Positions 8,778 to 17,319 of a DNA stretch of 64,000 nt are shown here, piece after piece. The stretch is from positions 1 through 64,000 of the forward strand of contig CAZVTK010000009.1 of assembly GCA_964629765.1 (NCBI GenBank). The letters are read 5' to 3'. The first letter of the stretch is position 1, and every line of letters begins with the position of its first letter. The DNA is from RCIO01 sp964629765. GTDB lineage: Bacteria; Pseudomonadota; Alphaproteobacteria; Rhizobiales; Rhizobiaceae. Below the pieces are notes generated by a model, which was not told the origin of the DNA, searched no databases, and worked only from the letters and a program-made list of their open reading frames with translations. Made by a program: the position numbers and the translations under genes.

Positions 8778-9437
8778 TTAGTTGCGGACGATGATGCCAA
8801 GCGCGGCCAGGGCCTGTTCGGCGTTCACCTTCTCGGCAGCCTCAATGTCACTCGGCCACGCGATGCAGTTGCCGTTGACCTCTGCGTTGCGCACGATGGC
8901 CGCGATCTTGACAGACTCACTTACGCCGGTCGTGGCGCCGTAAATCGCGATGCCTGCGGGCGCCTCGGAGCCGTCGGTGCCGTCCTGGTCGAAGGCGACG
9001 TATTCGAAGTCGGCAGCGTCAGCCGCGACGTCGACGTAAAACTCGTCACCGGCCACGTTGGCGACGCCGCCTGCCGTGATCGTGAACTTGATGCCGCCCT
9101 TGGCGAACGCGGCGCCGTGGGTCGAAACGCCGATCTCCTTGCCGCTCGGATCTTCCCAGCGGACGGTGGTCGCGGTGACGGCGATACCCTTGTAGCGGCC
9201 GTCCATGACCTTCGTGGTCAGTTCCGGCGACGTCATCGCGATAGTGGCGTTACCGGTGTTGCCGGCGGCCGCCGACGGCGTGGCAACCACGTCCGCTACG
9301 ACAGCCTTCTTGGCGATCACCGAATTCGGCTCGATCGTCTGCGAGGCGCCGATCTTGACGGCTTCGCGCGAGCGGTGGCCGGGGTCTTCGTTGATGATGA
9401 ATTCGCCGGGGTGCCGGCCTTCAGTCAGGGTCGTCAT
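8778..9437 (-). CDS. D: Head decoration protein (lambda gpD-like) with inserted domain
   Basis: 219 residues, about twice the size of gpD. Residues 1-48 (GRHPGEFIINEDPGHRSRE...TIEPNSVIAKK) and about 145-219 (EAPAGIAIYG ... EQALAALGIIVRN) are the two halves of the HDPD decoration fold. Between them is a beta domain of about 90 residues (GNATIAMTSPELTTKVMDG ... KFTITAGGVANVAGDEF) of the type often inserted in phage surface proteins. Related modules occur twice in the tail sheath of this phage. The protein trimerises on the capsid surface in relatives. Confidence 0.85.
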   Translation of the reverse strand: MTTLTEGRHPGEFIINEDPGHRSREAVKIGASQTIEPNSVIAKKAVVADVVATPSAAAGNTGNATIAMTSPELTTKVMDGRYKGIAVTATTVRWEDPSGKEIGVSTHGAAFAKGGIKFTITAGGVANVAGDEFYVDVAADAADFEYVAFDQDGTDGSEAPAGIAIYGATTGVSESVKIAAIVRNAEVNGNCIAWPSDIEAAEKVNAEQALAALGIIVRN

Positions 9438-9450
9438 GTGGCCGTTCTCC

Positions 9451-9867
9451 TTACTTCACACCGGCGTCGCCGAAGCGCGCGTTGGCGCGGTCGGCAGCAG
9501 CCTTCCAGATATCTGCGATCTTCGCCTGGCCTTCGCCTTCGCGGCTCTCGGGGCTTGCCAGCCCGAGCGCGCCGGCTTCGGCCTTCTTCTGCTCGTACGA
9601 TTTGCCGCCGTCGCCCTCGTTGCCCTTCGGGGCAGCCGCCTCGACGTCGGACTTGCCCGCCTTCATGGCGGCAATGGCGACTTCCGCGGAGATGTTGGTG
9701 TCGTAGGCGAAATGGGCGGCCTGCGACGGCATCGCCTTGCCCTCTTCCGAGGTCATGATCGCCTTGATGCGAGCCTGTGCGGCGGTCGCCGCGTCAGCCT
9801 GAATCTTCGCGACGTCGACGGTCTTCTCGGAACCCTCGGCGGCCGCGCCTTCGTTCTTGTCGGACAT
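9451..9867 (-). CDS. Nu3: Internal scaffold protein (Nu3-like), in-frame start inside the protease gene
   Basis: 138 residues, identical to the C-terminus of the S49 protease gene. The ATG at 9867 (MSDKNEGAAAEGSEK) has GGAG 9 nt upstream, within an otherwise GC-rich coding stretch that is locally AT-richer. The product is acidic and helical, as expected for a scaffold that is expelled or degraded. In lambda the same arrangement makes free Nu3. Separate production is an inference from the ribosome site. Confidence 0.65.
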   Translation of the reverse strand: MSDKNEGAAAEGSEKTVDVAKIQADAATAAQARIKAIMTSEEGKAMPSQAAHFAYDTNISAEVAIAAMKAGKSDVEAAAPKGNEGDGGKSYEQKKAEAGALGLASPESREGEGQAKIADIWKAAADRANARFGDAGVK

Positions 9868-10719
9868 GAAAATGTCTCCAATTGTCCTTGTGGAGCGGCG
9901 GGTGCCGCGGGATTTCAGCGCAGCGAACGCCGCCTCGAACTGGCCGATTTCATCAGCCATGCCCTTCGCGACTGCCTTTGCGCCGATCTCGACGCCGCCG
10001 GCGCCGAACTTCTCAATGACGGTCTCCGCGTCCACGCCGCGGTGCTTGGCCACGGCGGCGACAAAGACCTCGGCGAGGTCGTCGACCATCTTCTGAATCT
10101 GCGCCGCGCCTGTGTCTGTCGCAGGATCGGGGCGCTTGCCTGGCGATTGCGACGACACGAATTCGCGCCGCACAATGCCGCTCTTCTCGTCAGCCTTGCT
10201 GCGATCGGCAACGCCGAGCACAACGCCGATGCTTCCGAGCATCGCCAGATCGCTGATGACGACCTTTTCGGCCGCCGAAGCAATCCAGTAGCCGCCGGAG
10301 CATGCTTGCCCGCTGACAAAAGCCGTGATCGGCTTCTTTCCGCGCGCCGCATAGATGGCCGCAGCCAACTCGTCGCATCCGTTGGCTTCGCCACCTGGCG
10401 AATCCACGCGCAGCATGATCGAATTGACCGCCGGATCGTCCAGCGCGACGTGGAGGTCGCGCATCAGCATCTCGTAGGACGTTGCCCCGGAGATGTGGAC
10501 GAACAGATTGGCCTTCTTGAACAACGGGCCGGAGACGTCGAGGATGGCCACGCCATCACGAACTCTCAGGCGCTCGCCGCGATCTGCATGCGCGGCCCGA
10601 TAAGCTTCCAGTGCCTCGGGCGTTACGGTGTTGGTACGGTCGGCGACCGACAGCAACGTCTCGAGGCTGCTGGGCACCATAGCCCATTGCGCCGCGAGTG
10701 CGGTTTCGAGTGCCGACAT
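9451..10719 (-). CDS. C: S49 head maturation protease fused to scaffold (lambda C-like)
   Basis: 422 residues from the ATG at 10719, with AGGAAG upstream. Residues about 55-265 are an SppA/S49 protease: the SPGG line at 107-110, the catalytic Ser141 in QACSGGYW, and a likely Lys general base in SSQSPGKRPD (about 195). The C-terminal third (from about 285) is a charged, Ala/Glu-rich helical scaffold. This is the lambda C-Nu3 plan: the protease cleaves scaffold and portal during procapsid maturation. The scaffold can also start internally at 9867 (separate entry). Confidence 0.88.
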   Translation of the reverse strand: MSALETALAAQWAMVPSSLETLLSVADRTNTVTPEALEAYRAAHADRGERLRVRDGVAILDVSGPLFKKANLFVHISGATSYEMLMRDLHVALDDPAVNSIMLRVDSPGGEANGCDELAAAIYAARGKKPITAFVSGQACSGGYWIASAAEKVVISDLAMLGSIGVVLGVADRSKADEKSGIVRREFVSSQSPGKRPDPATDTGAAQIQKMVDDLAEVFVAAVAKHRGVDAETVIEKFGAGGVEIGAKAVAKGMADEIGQFEAAFAALKSRGTRRSTRTIGDIFMSDKNEGAAAEGSEKTVDVAKIQADAATAAQARIKAIMTSEEGKAMPSQAAHFAYDTNISAEVAIAAMKAGKSDVEAAAPKGNEGDGGKSYEQKKAEAGALGLASPESREGEGQAKIADIWKAAADRANARFGDAGVK

Positions 10720-10727
10720 TATTCTTC

Positions 10728-10988
10728 CTACTGCCGACGGTAGCCGGCTTGTATGGCGAAGCGTTTGCGCACGCCGCTCTTGGCCGCGCATTCCGACTCC
10801 AATTGTGCGATGAGCGCGCCGAACGCCTTCAGGTCGGCGGAGTGCCATGTCGTCGTACGATCGCGAAACGACACCCGTTCAAGACTGCCGCCGGCCACCA
10901 GCTTCATGTACGCGGGGCGCAGCGCGACTAACGCCGCGCACGGGTCGTAGTCTTCGACGCCGAAGATGGCATCATAGTCGATCGCCAC
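10728..10988 (-). CDS. W: gpW-like head-tail connector
   Basis: 86 residues. The C-terminal line GSLERVSFRDRTTTWHSADLKAF followed by a helix (LIAQLESECAA) is the signature of lambda gpW-type proteins, which plug the portal before tail attachment. In lambda, W lies between terminase and portal; here it lies after the portal, as in many alphaproteobacterial phages. The residue spacing fits although I cannot compute a score. Confidence 0.65.
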   Translation of the reverse strand: MAIDYDAIFGVEDYDPCAALVALRPAYMKLVAGGSLERVSFRDRTTTWHSADLKAFGALIAQLESECAAKSGVRKRFAIQAGYRRQ

Positions 10989-10998
10989 GACGCGCCGC

Positions 10999-11217
10999 CT
11001 ATCCGACCGGGATGAAGTCTAGGTAATAGGATTGGCCGGGAACGAAACCCTTCGCCGCCTCGTCGTTGATCGTGCCCATTTCAAGCTTCCCCCACGGGGT
11101 CCACTTGTAGAAGCTGTCGTTCTCCGGGCTGCCGGACGTCACAGGCTCAAAGGTGAGCGTGTATCCGGTCTCCGTCTGGTTCTTCGCCGTGCAGCGAAAC
11201 TTTGCTCGTACCGTCAT
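10999..11217 (-). CDS. Small conserved phage protein next to the portal gene, unknown function
   Basis: 72 residues from the ATG at 11217, which has GGAG 8 nt upstream (the longer reading has no ribosome site). Beta-rich, with a KWTPWGKLEMGTIND segment that I associate with small proteins encoded beside terminase or portal genes in other proteobacterial phages. The function is not known to me; the head-gene context suggests a packaging or head accessory role. Confidence 0.65.
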   Translation of the reverse strand: MTVRAKFRCTAKNQTETGYTLTFEPVTSGSPENDSFYKWTPWGKLEMGTINDEAAKGFVPGQSYYLDFIPVG

Positions 11218-11248
11218 CGGTATTCTCCTTCTTTGATTGCCGAAAGCC

Positions 11249-12952
11249 TCACGCATCCTCGTACAGTTCGGCCTCAAGTGAGGCGTTCAGCGCATCCGCA
11301 GGTTCACGCTCCGGCGGGTTGCGACCGCTGCCGCTTTTCTTCGGCCCCTTGCGTTTCGGATCAATCTTCTCGCCGGAACTGTCGTTGCCAGGATCTTTCA
11401 GCGCCAGTTCCTGCCCTTCCGGCGTCTCGATCATGTCCTGCGGCGCCCACGGGCGCGGCAGGCCGAGTTTGTCGTGGAAGGCGTTCTCCTTGGCGCGCTG
11501 ACGCGCGTCGTCGTCCCAATCCCGGCCGTACTCTTCGGCGATTTCGGCCAAGGTGGTCGCCTGCATGCCCTTGCGAACTTCGTAAGCCCGCGCAGTCTTG
11601 AAATCATCCGCCTGCGGCTTGGCCGGACCTGTCCAGGTCGAACGCACAGTCAACGCGCGCTTCATCTGGTAGGCGGCATAGCCGCCGGGAAAGTCCACCA
11701 ACCCGCGTTGTACCTGCTCGTCGAGCCACGCCTCGTAGACGGCGCGGCAAAACGGCACAATCAGGTTCTCGCGGCGGCGCAGGACCGTCAGCCACTCCAA
11801 CGCGCTGGCCATGCGGACGGACGAATACGTCGCGCCGCGGAAATCCCACGTCGCCGCTTCGTACGAAACGCCGGCGCCCCGCGCTATCTCGCGCAGCAGC
11901 CATCCCATGAACTGGTCGTATTCCTGACCCGGTGCCTCGGCCTTGTTGAACTCCAACTCGTCGTTGGGAAACAGTTGCGCGATGCGCCCATGCTTCGTCA
12001 GATCGATTTTGGCGCCGTCATAGAAGTCGCCCTTCGCCGCGAGGAACGCAGTAAGGTCGAGCGCACCGGTGTCTCCCTGCGTCATCAGCCCTTCGAAGGC
12101 CGAGATGCCGGTCATGTTCGTCTTCAGCGTCGCCGCGAAGATCGTCTGCAGCAGCGCCGCCGTCAGCGTCGCGTCTGCGTACTGGTCGACCTGCCTGGTC
12201 ACCTTGAGCACCGACGCAAAAGGCGTGATGCCGCGCGTTGTCGCGATCGACGGGTCTTTAATCAGGAGCACATTGGCCCGGCCGTCGGCGTCACGAGCGC
12301 GAACGTCGACTTCTTTCCAGCCGTGCAGCTTGTCTTCCTCGCGGAAGCGGTACGCCAGTGGCATCCCCCACCGATCGACCCTGACGCCCTGCACCCAACC
12401 GTCTTGTTTGGCCGTGTAGTTCATCAGGCGCATCGGCGGCGTGAGCGCCACCTTGGTGAAGGCGGAATCGCCGGGTCCGCGCTTCACGAGCGGCATGAGC
12501 GCCAGGATTTCGCCGAAATTCATATAGCTGGCGAAAGCCGCCTGCTGCATCTGGCCGAACGTCATCTGCCCGGCAGCATCACACTCGGCAGGCGTCGTCG
12601 CCCACGCGCGAAAGCGGGCCTCGACGTTGGCCGTCCACTTGCGCTCGTACTCTTCGTCCCATTTCAGCGCTTCGGCATCGGGCCGGGCCGCCATGCGCAG
12701 ACCGGAGCCGACGACGCCGCCCGACGCGACTTCCACGATGCCGGCCACGAAGCCGGAGTTCTGGATCTGCGCCGTGGCGCGCGCCGCAGCCTTCTCCCAG
12801 GATGCTTGCACGTCCTGCTGCGTCTCGCGCAGCATCGGGTTCCAGCCCGCCATAAGCGGGCTCGCCTCATTGTGGAAATAGGCGGCGTTCGGCTTCAGCA
12901 GCGAACTGCCGGCCTGGACACGCACGCGCGGCTTTTCCGAAAGCTTGGCCAT
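11249..12952 (-). CDS. B: Portal protein (lambda gpB family)
   Basis: 567 residues, close to lambda gpB (533). It has the family's N-terminal pattern (AGWNPMLRETQQDVQ, FVAGIVEVASGGVVGSGLRM), the central WGMPLAYRF and the LLREIARGAGVSYEAATWDF stretch with the following TYSSVRMA. The C-terminal 80 residues are charged and disordered. It forms the dodecameric DNA channel at the capsid vertex and docks terminase. It lies between the large terminase and the protease-scaffold gene, as in lambda. Confidence 0.92.
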   Translation of the reverse strand: MAKLSEKPRVRVQAGSSLLKPNAAYFHNEASPLMAGWNPMLRETQQDVQASWEKAAARATAQIQNSGFVAGIVEVASGGVVGSGLRMAARPDAEALKWDEEYERKWTANVEARFRAWATTPAECDAAGQMTFGQMQQAAFASYMNFGEILALMPLVKRGPGDSAFTKVALTPPMRLMNYTAKQDGWVQGVRVDRWGMPLAYRFREEDKLHGWKEVDVRARDADGRANVLLIKDPSIATTRGITPFASVLKVTRQVDQYADATLTAALLQTIFAATLKTNMTGISAFEGLMTQGDTGALDLTAFLAAKGDFYDGAKIDLTKHGRIAQLFPNDELEFNKAEAPGQEYDQFMGWLLREIARGAGVSYEAATWDFRGATYSSVRMASALEWLTVLRRRENLIVPFCRAVYEAWLDEQVQRGLVDFPGGYAAYQMKRALTVRSTWTGPAKPQADDFKTARAYEVRKGMQATTLAEIAEEYGRDWDDDARQRAKENAFHDKLGLPRPWAPQDMIETPEGQELALKDPGNDSSGEKIDPKRKGPKKSGSGRNPPEREPADALNASLEAELYEDA

Positions 12953-12958
12953 GGTGTC

Positions 12959-14770
12959 CTATCGATTCAAGCGCGCTGCCAACCCCTTCAGGTCCAGCTT
13001 CGGCTTCTTGTAGCCGTCGAGTTCCGCGTAGCGGTTGTCGTAGTCGAACTGGCACAATTGCTTGGCCGCCAGTGCGTAGACCAAGCAATCGAGTGCTTCG
13101 CGCCGCCGATTCGGCAACTCCACGAATTTGATGACGTTCTTGTCGCCGACACGCCGGACTTCCCGGCGCTCGGAGACGAGCTGTTCGAAATACTCGGGCG
13201 CCAGATCCTCGCTGAAACGGATCGAGTTCTGATCGCTGTTGCCGAGCGGCAAAGTCATCAGTATCTCGGTCTTCAACTGATCTACGCCTACAATGTAATG
13301 CGTCGCAGTATAGTTACGCTTCTTCTTGGCTTGGGCCTTCAGGACCGGTCTCGGCCCTTCATCGCCCTTGACTGCCACGATGCGCCGGCCCTGCACGGCC
13401 TCCGCGAAGTCGTAGACCCTCTGCGAGAGGTAGCCGGAGTCCACGCAGGCCGCCGAGACACCTATCTCGCCGCCCAACGGGTGCTTCCAGAATGTCGAAA
13501 GCAACGCGTCGAGTTCATCCCATGTGGTCTGCAGCGTCGCCGCGCCACGAAGGATATGGTGCCCAAGCACATAGCGGTGGTTGCGCGACCAACCGAGCAG
13601 CGAAACCTCCAACCGGTCAGGCTGGACGTCGACACCGGCGGTTATGTAGGCCACATCCTCGGGGATGTCCTGGCGCCATTCGTTCTTGTCGTGGTCCCAA
13701 CGCAGACCGAAATCTTCGCGCCGGGCGATGAGATGGTTCTCGTTGACGTTGTCGACCGCGTTCGACCAGACCCTACCCAAAACGGTGTTCTGGAAGGTCT
13801 GCATCTCCAGCGCGCCGTTCTTCTCGGCGAGCTCGTATTCCTTTACGAGCTCGACCCAGGATGCGTTCGCAAACTGCGAGATAAGCGAATTCAGCCGGAA
13901 CCCGGCATGGCCCTTGACGTGCGGACGCGTCGCGCGCCACTCGCCTGCCTCGACCATCTGAGGCTTGTACTTTTCCTCGATCTCCGCGTTGCAGTGCGGG
14001 CAGATCAGCCGGACGCTCTCAGGATCGCCCCGCTTCCACGACAACTGCTCCCATTGCATCTCGAAGACCTGCGTGCATTCGATGCACGGCACTTCAAAGA
14101 TCCGCTGGTCGGACTCCTCGTACTTCTTCGCAATGATCGACGTCTCGGCGTCGGTCGGCGTCGAGCCGAAGACGATCTTGCGATCGGCCTCCGACAGCGT
14201 ACGCTTCTCGGCCAGCTTGAGCGCGTCGCCCTCGGCGGTCGGCTTCATGCCGTCCACTTCGTCGCAGAACAGCGTCCGCACCGTGTGCCGGCGCAGGTTG
14301 TTCGGCGAGCGGGCCGAATTGATCTTCAGCGAGCCGTTGCCAGGCAACGTGCGCTGGGTCAGCGTGTTGCGGCCGTCGAACCGCCCCGTGGCCATGAGGC
14401 CGCGCAAATGCGGGTTGTTCTTGAACGCCGGGTCGATTTCGTCGACCGCGATGCCGCGGGCATCGTCATCGGTCGGCATAACCAACATGATGGCGTTCGG
14501 ATCGTTCGCGGCCATTGCCGCGATCGAGGCGATGAGGCTGACCGTGTAGCCTGTGCGAGCTGATTTTATGACACTGACACGCGGGAGTGTCGGGTCGCCG
14601 ATCGCGTCCAGGATGCCGCGCTGAAACTTCCACGGCCGGAACGGGTCACCGTTGCCGCCGCTGCCCCAAAGCTGAAAATACTCTGTCGCCCACTCCGAAT
14701 ATGACAGCGCCGGCGGAGGCGTCAGCGCCTTGCCGACATCGGCAAAGAGCCTTTGCAGCGCGCTAGTCAT
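12959..14770 (-). CDS. terL: Terminase large subunit (GpA family)
   Basis: 603 residues from the ATG at 14770, overlapping the small-subunit stop by 8 nt. Family features: the N-terminal YSEWATEYFQLW and PFRPWKFQRGILDAIGD lines, a Walker A-like KSARTGYT (69-76), a Walker B LFCDEVD (167-173), and a nuclease region with YITAGVDVQPDRLEV and CVDSGYL. It is the ATP-driven motor that packages DNA into the head and cuts it. GpA-type enzymes usually act at cos sites, so cohesive ends are plausible. Confidence 0.93.
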   Translation of the reverse strand: MTSALQRLFADVGKALTPPPALSYSEWATEYFQLWGSGGNGDPFRPWKFQRGILDAIGDPTLPRVSVIKSARTGYTVSLIASIAAMAANDPNAIMLVMPTDDDARGIAVDEIDPAFKNNPHLRGLMATGRFDGRNTLTQRTLPGNGSLKINSARSPNNLRRHTVRTLFCDEVDGMKPTAEGDALKLAEKRTLSEADRKIVFGSTPTDAETSIIAKKYEESDQRIFEVPCIECTQVFEMQWEQLSWKRGDPESVRLICPHCNAEIEEKYKPQMVEAGEWRATRPHVKGHAGFRLNSLISQFANASWVELVKEYELAEKNGALEMQTFQNTVLGRVWSNAVDNVNENHLIARREDFGLRWDHDKNEWRQDIPEDVAYITAGVDVQPDRLEVSLLGWSRNHRYVLGHHILRGAATLQTTWDELDALLSTFWKHPLGGEIGVSAACVDSGYLSQRVYDFAEAVQGRRIVAVKGDEGPRPVLKAQAKKKRNYTATHYIVGVDQLKTEILMTLPLGNSDQNSIRFSEDLAPEYFEQLVSERREVRRVGDKNVIKFVELPNRRREALDCLVYALAAKQLCQFDYDNRYAELDGYKKPKLDLKGLAARLNR

Positions 14771-15293
14771 CGGAAATCGGCTTTTCATCGCCGCCGATCA
14801 CCATTTCCGTGGTGCGGCGGGCCAGGTCGGTCAAAATATCGCGGCAGATGCGCTTCAGCGTCTCGCCGTCATGCGGCGTGAGGTGCGGGATCGTTTTCCG
14901 CGCCCGCGTCGGCACCGAAAGCACGGCGCCTTTGACTGCAGTCGCGAATTTCCCCCAGCTTTCGGCCACTTCGTCGACGGTCAGCATGTCGCCACGGAGC
15001 TGGGCGAGCTTCACCTCGTTGATCTGGCGCACAACCTGCTGGTTGAGCTCTTTTTCCGACAGCTTTTCGCCGTCGGCGGTCGTTCTGCGGTTCGCTTTCT
15101 TCTCGCGAAGCGCCCCGACGTAATTGTGGATCGACGCGAGCGTCTGGTAACGGCCGCCGGCGGCCCGCACGAGCACTCCGCGGGTGTCCCAATCGGAGAT
15201 CGAGCGGAGCGAAATGCCTAGAATCACCGCCAAGTCGGACTTGGAGCAGGTGTCGGGCAGCCATTCAGCCCCTTGCGCGCGCCTCGGCGCCAT
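14763..15293 (-). CDS. terS: Terminase small subunit (Nu1-like)
   Basis: 176 residues. The N-terminal winged HTH reads CSKSDLAVILGISLRSISDWDTRG, as in Nu1-type small terminases that recognise the packaging site. A central helix pair (EKELNQQVVRQINEVKLAQLRGD) fits the oligomerisation region. It lies immediately before the large subunit with an 8-nt overlap, and recruits it to phage DNA. Confidence 0.85.
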   Translation of the reverse strand: MAPRRAQGAEWLPDTCSKSDLAVILGISLRSISDWDTRGVLVRAAGGRYQTLASIHNYVGALREKKANRRTTADGEKLSEKELNQQVVRQINEVKLAQLRGDMLTVDEVAESWGKFATAVKGAVLSVPTRARKTIPHLTPHDGETLKRICRDILTDLARRTTEMVIGGDEKPISDD

Positions 15294-15297
15294 CGGA

Positions 15298-15879
15298 TCA
15301 TGCCCCTAAAGCGCGCAGAACGTGGCGTGTCACCCTCTTTTCGAGATCCAACTGCGCGAATGCCTCTGCGCCCGCGACGTTTTTCCACGTCGGCTTGGCG
15401 AGTTCGTTGGCCAACACCGCGCCCCACAGCATTTTCGCCGGGGATCGGTTGCTGGAATGGTCGGCCCGTTTCCAGACCTGGCCTTTGGCCACCCAGGTAC
15501 CCTTGTGGACCCTTCGGTAGCCCCAGCCGGTGACGAGCGCGCCGGCCATGGAACTGACCGGACCCCCCTTCCAGCCAGGGTTGAGGTCGCGGTGCCACTC
15601 CGGGGCGCCGTATTCGGCCAATGGGATCGCCCGGTCGGCAACGCGGACCTCAGCCTGCGTCGCCGGACCCGCCGGCGCTGGTTTAACTTTTATCGGGCCG
15701 GCGACGCGGCCATGAGGCAGGGCAGTGATCGCGACGATGCGCTGGATCGACTGCCTGCGTTGTTCTTCGGCGTGTTCGGTGAGGCCGCGCGCGGCGGCCT
15801 TCTGCATCTCCGGCCCGGTCAGGTTCTTCAGGAACCGCGTGACTTCGTGGCTCTGATGGTAGACCGCGGTGACTTGCAT
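15298..15879 (-). CDS. gpZ-like minor tail / head-tail joining protein
   Basis: 193 residues. The N-terminal helices (PEMQKAAARGLTEHAEEQRRQSIQRI) and basic beta segments (PIKVKPAPAGPATQAEVRVADRAIPLAEYG ... YRRVHKGTWVAKGQVWKRAD) resemble prophage minor tail protein Z. In lambda, Z lies after the head genes; here it is upstream of the small terminase, 4 nt from its start. Function as a tail-joining or connector-associated protein is inferred from similarity of pattern. Confidence 0.55.
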   Translation of the reverse strand: MQVTAVYHQSHEVTRFLKNLTGPEMQKAAARGLTEHAEEQRRQSIQRIVAITALPHGRVAGPIKVKPAPAGPATQAEVRVADRAIPLAEYGAPEWHRDLNPGWKGGPVSSMAGALVTGWGYRRVHKGTWVAKGQVWKRADHSSNRSPAKMLWGAVLANELAKPTWKNVAGAEAFAQLDLEKRVTRHVLRALGA

Positions 15880-15886
15880 TGGCCGT

Positions 15887-16570
15887 CTACTTCTTGCCTG
15901 GCGCGGCTCCCGGCACGGCCAAGCCGATCTCGGATGCCGGCGTGCGCGCCAAATACGCTATCGCCCTCCACAGAGCGTCAGGGTTGTCCTTGAAGTGGCC
16001 GAGACCGGAGTTGCAGCCGTTACACAGGACGCCACGAAGCGTCTTCGTTTCGTGACAGTGGTCTGTGTTCCAAATTCCGTTACCGCCCGGTTCGTCCTCG
16101 CCGCAGATGGCGCATACGAATTCCTGGTGACCGAACAACTCCCACCACTGCGTTGTGGTGATGCCGAACTTGCGGCGCATTGTGCTGTCGAAGCGGCGAT
16201 TTTTACCGTGAGCAGTAGCCCGATAATCAGCGTCCTGTGAGTAGCGTCGCGTCTTCTCTTCGTCAGGCATTTCTCGCCATCGGCGTTCTAAGCGCTCTTT
16301 GTCGCGAGCCTGTTTAGCGATGCGTCGCTGTTCACTAAGGTACGTTCTTACGTGGTGGTCATGCGGCGGATAGTTCTTCCGCAGGTTCCACAGTTTGCGC
16401 TCCTCCGGCGACATCGCCTTGCGCCGAGCCGCACAACGTTCGCGGTTGCGTTCGCGCTGTTCTTCCGTCTGGCGATACGCCCTTGCGCGCTCTGTCGCCT
16501 TAACACGCGCCTCGTCGCTGCGGGTCAGCGCATCCGCCACCCAAGCTGCGCCGTCGGCATCCAAAAGCAT
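15887..16570 (-). CDS. Recombination endonuclease VII-like protein
   Basis: 227 residues. The C-terminal 90 or so carry the endonuclease VII signature: CAICG, then WNTDHCHETKTLRGVLCNGCNSGLGHFKDN, i.e. a zinc-binding CxxC ... CxxC pair around the DHxH catalytic core. The N-terminal half is very charged and helical (many RER/EER). Such enzymes resolve branched DNA before packaging or act as mobile HNH-type nucleases. As first gene of the late leftward cluster, next to terminase, a packaging role is likely. Confidence 0.8.
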   Translation of the reverse strand: MLLDADGAAWVADALTRSDEARVKATERARAYRQTEEQRERNRERCAARRKAMSPEERKLWNLRKNYPPHDHHVRTYLSEQRRIAKQARDKERLERRWREMPDEEKTRRYSQDADYRATAHGKNRRFDSTMRRKFGITTTQWWELFGHQEFVCAICGEDEPGGNGIWNTDHCHETKTLRGVLCNGCNSGLGHFKDNPDALWRAIAYLARTPASEIGLAVPGAAPGKK

Positions 16571-16590
16571 GCTGCGAACCTGTTTGGGGC

Positions 16591-16671
16591 GGAACCCTGT
16601 TTAAAAATTCAAACTTGAGCGATACACCGAGGGTTGGCACCCCGCGGGCGGGGCGCGGAAAACAGGGTTCC
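16591..16671. repeat. 12-bp inverted repeat pair
   Basis: GGAACCCTGTTT at 16591-16602 and its perfect reverse complement AAACAGGGTTCC at 16660-16671, separated by 57 nt that includes a GC-rich CACCCCGCGGGCGGGGCG block. It could fold into a long stem-loop or bind a dimeric protein. It lies just upstream of the first late gene. Confidence 0.7.
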
Positions 16672-16744
16672 TGACCGTCGATCGAAGCGCGCGGCGCTCG
16701 CGGACGTGGCATGGCGTGTCGCCTTGATGTTAGGTGTTATGCGT

Positions 16745-16803
16745 GCTCGCCTTGAGCGAGCTGGTTGCTTGGTCTGGCGTGGTGCAAGCTCGCCTTGCGA
16801 GCT
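16745..16803. repeat. Two perfect hairpins with related stems
   Basis: GCTCGC-CTTGA-GCGAGC at 16745-16761 and AGCTCGC-CTT-GCGAGCT at 16787-16803. The stems share the GCTCGC/GCGAGC core. No T-run follows, so these are not standard terminators; paired operators or an RNA structure are possible. Confidence 0.6.
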
Positions 16804-17134
16804 GCAGCGCATAGGCGCCTTGCATCTGCATGCGCCTGTCGCCAGAGTAGCGAAGATGGCGCGCTTTTTAGACGAAAGCGTCCGGCACAGTCAAACGCTG
16901 CACGTGAGGTAGCGCACAAGTAAAGCTCTGGCGTATTCCGCCGTATAGCCTAGTAACGTGCGCTGCAGGATATAAACGCCAAGTGTATAGGCGAGCTGAC
17001 GTTTGCACCTGGTCCGCAGCATGTGCTTCGACGAAACGTGAAAACGAAAGTCAAAACGATTCTGTTTTAGCTTCCAAACACCGCTTTTTTCGCAAAGATT
17101 CCTTTGCCTTACTACGTTTTCCGCTTGCAAAACG

Positions 17135-17153
17135 TGTTGATTTTTGCGAGGAT
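17135..17153 (+). promoter_or_regulatory. Motif copy 1 (promoter/operator), first early gene
   Basis: TGTTGATTTTTGCGAGGAT. A TTGCAA box ends at 17130, 17 nt before GAGGAT (17148-17153), so it has the same -35/-10 geometry as the three leftward copies. It reads toward the first rightward gene at 17200. Confidence 0.65.
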
Positions 17154-17199
17154 AAAACATCAAAGAGATTCATCATTGATCAGCAAAGGGGCTCAGAAC

Positions 17200-17319
17200 A
17201 TGAAAAAGTTCGAAAACCGTCAGCACCGCCAGTTTCCCGACACTAAGCAGGGCCGCATTCGCCGCGACACGCGCCGATCTGTCATTGCGTCAAAGCGCGC
17301 ATGGCTGGCGGGTCTGTGA
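17200..17319 (+). CDS. 39-residue basic early protein, unknown
   Basis: ATG at 17200, preceded by AAAGGGG at a usable distance. The product (MKKFENRQHRQFPDTKQG...) is very basic with many Arg/Lys, possibly nucleic-acid binding. It is the first gene after motif copy 1 and overlaps the next gene as TGATG. No family recognised. Confidence 0.55.
   Translation: MKKFENRQHRQFPDTKQGRIRRDTRRSVIASKRAWLAGL

Larger units (their letters stand above)
16571..17134. other. Gene-free turnaround region between late and early genes
   Basis: About 560 nt with no convincing gene, separating leftward late genes from rightward early genes. It holds a 12-bp inverted repeat pair (16591-16602 and 16660-16671), two perfect small hairpins (16745-16761, 16787-16803) and an AT-rich segment from about 17030. 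It is a good place for an origin, a packaging (cos) site, divergent promoters or a small RNA, but none of these can be shown from sequence alone. Confidence 0.5.

Noticed and set aside
11474..14563. Very long rightward open frame (over 1000 codons) opposite portal and terminase
   Set aside because: It lies antisense to two clear virion genes, is rich in Arg/His/Val as expected for a mirror frame in high-GC DNA, and has no ribosome site or domain.
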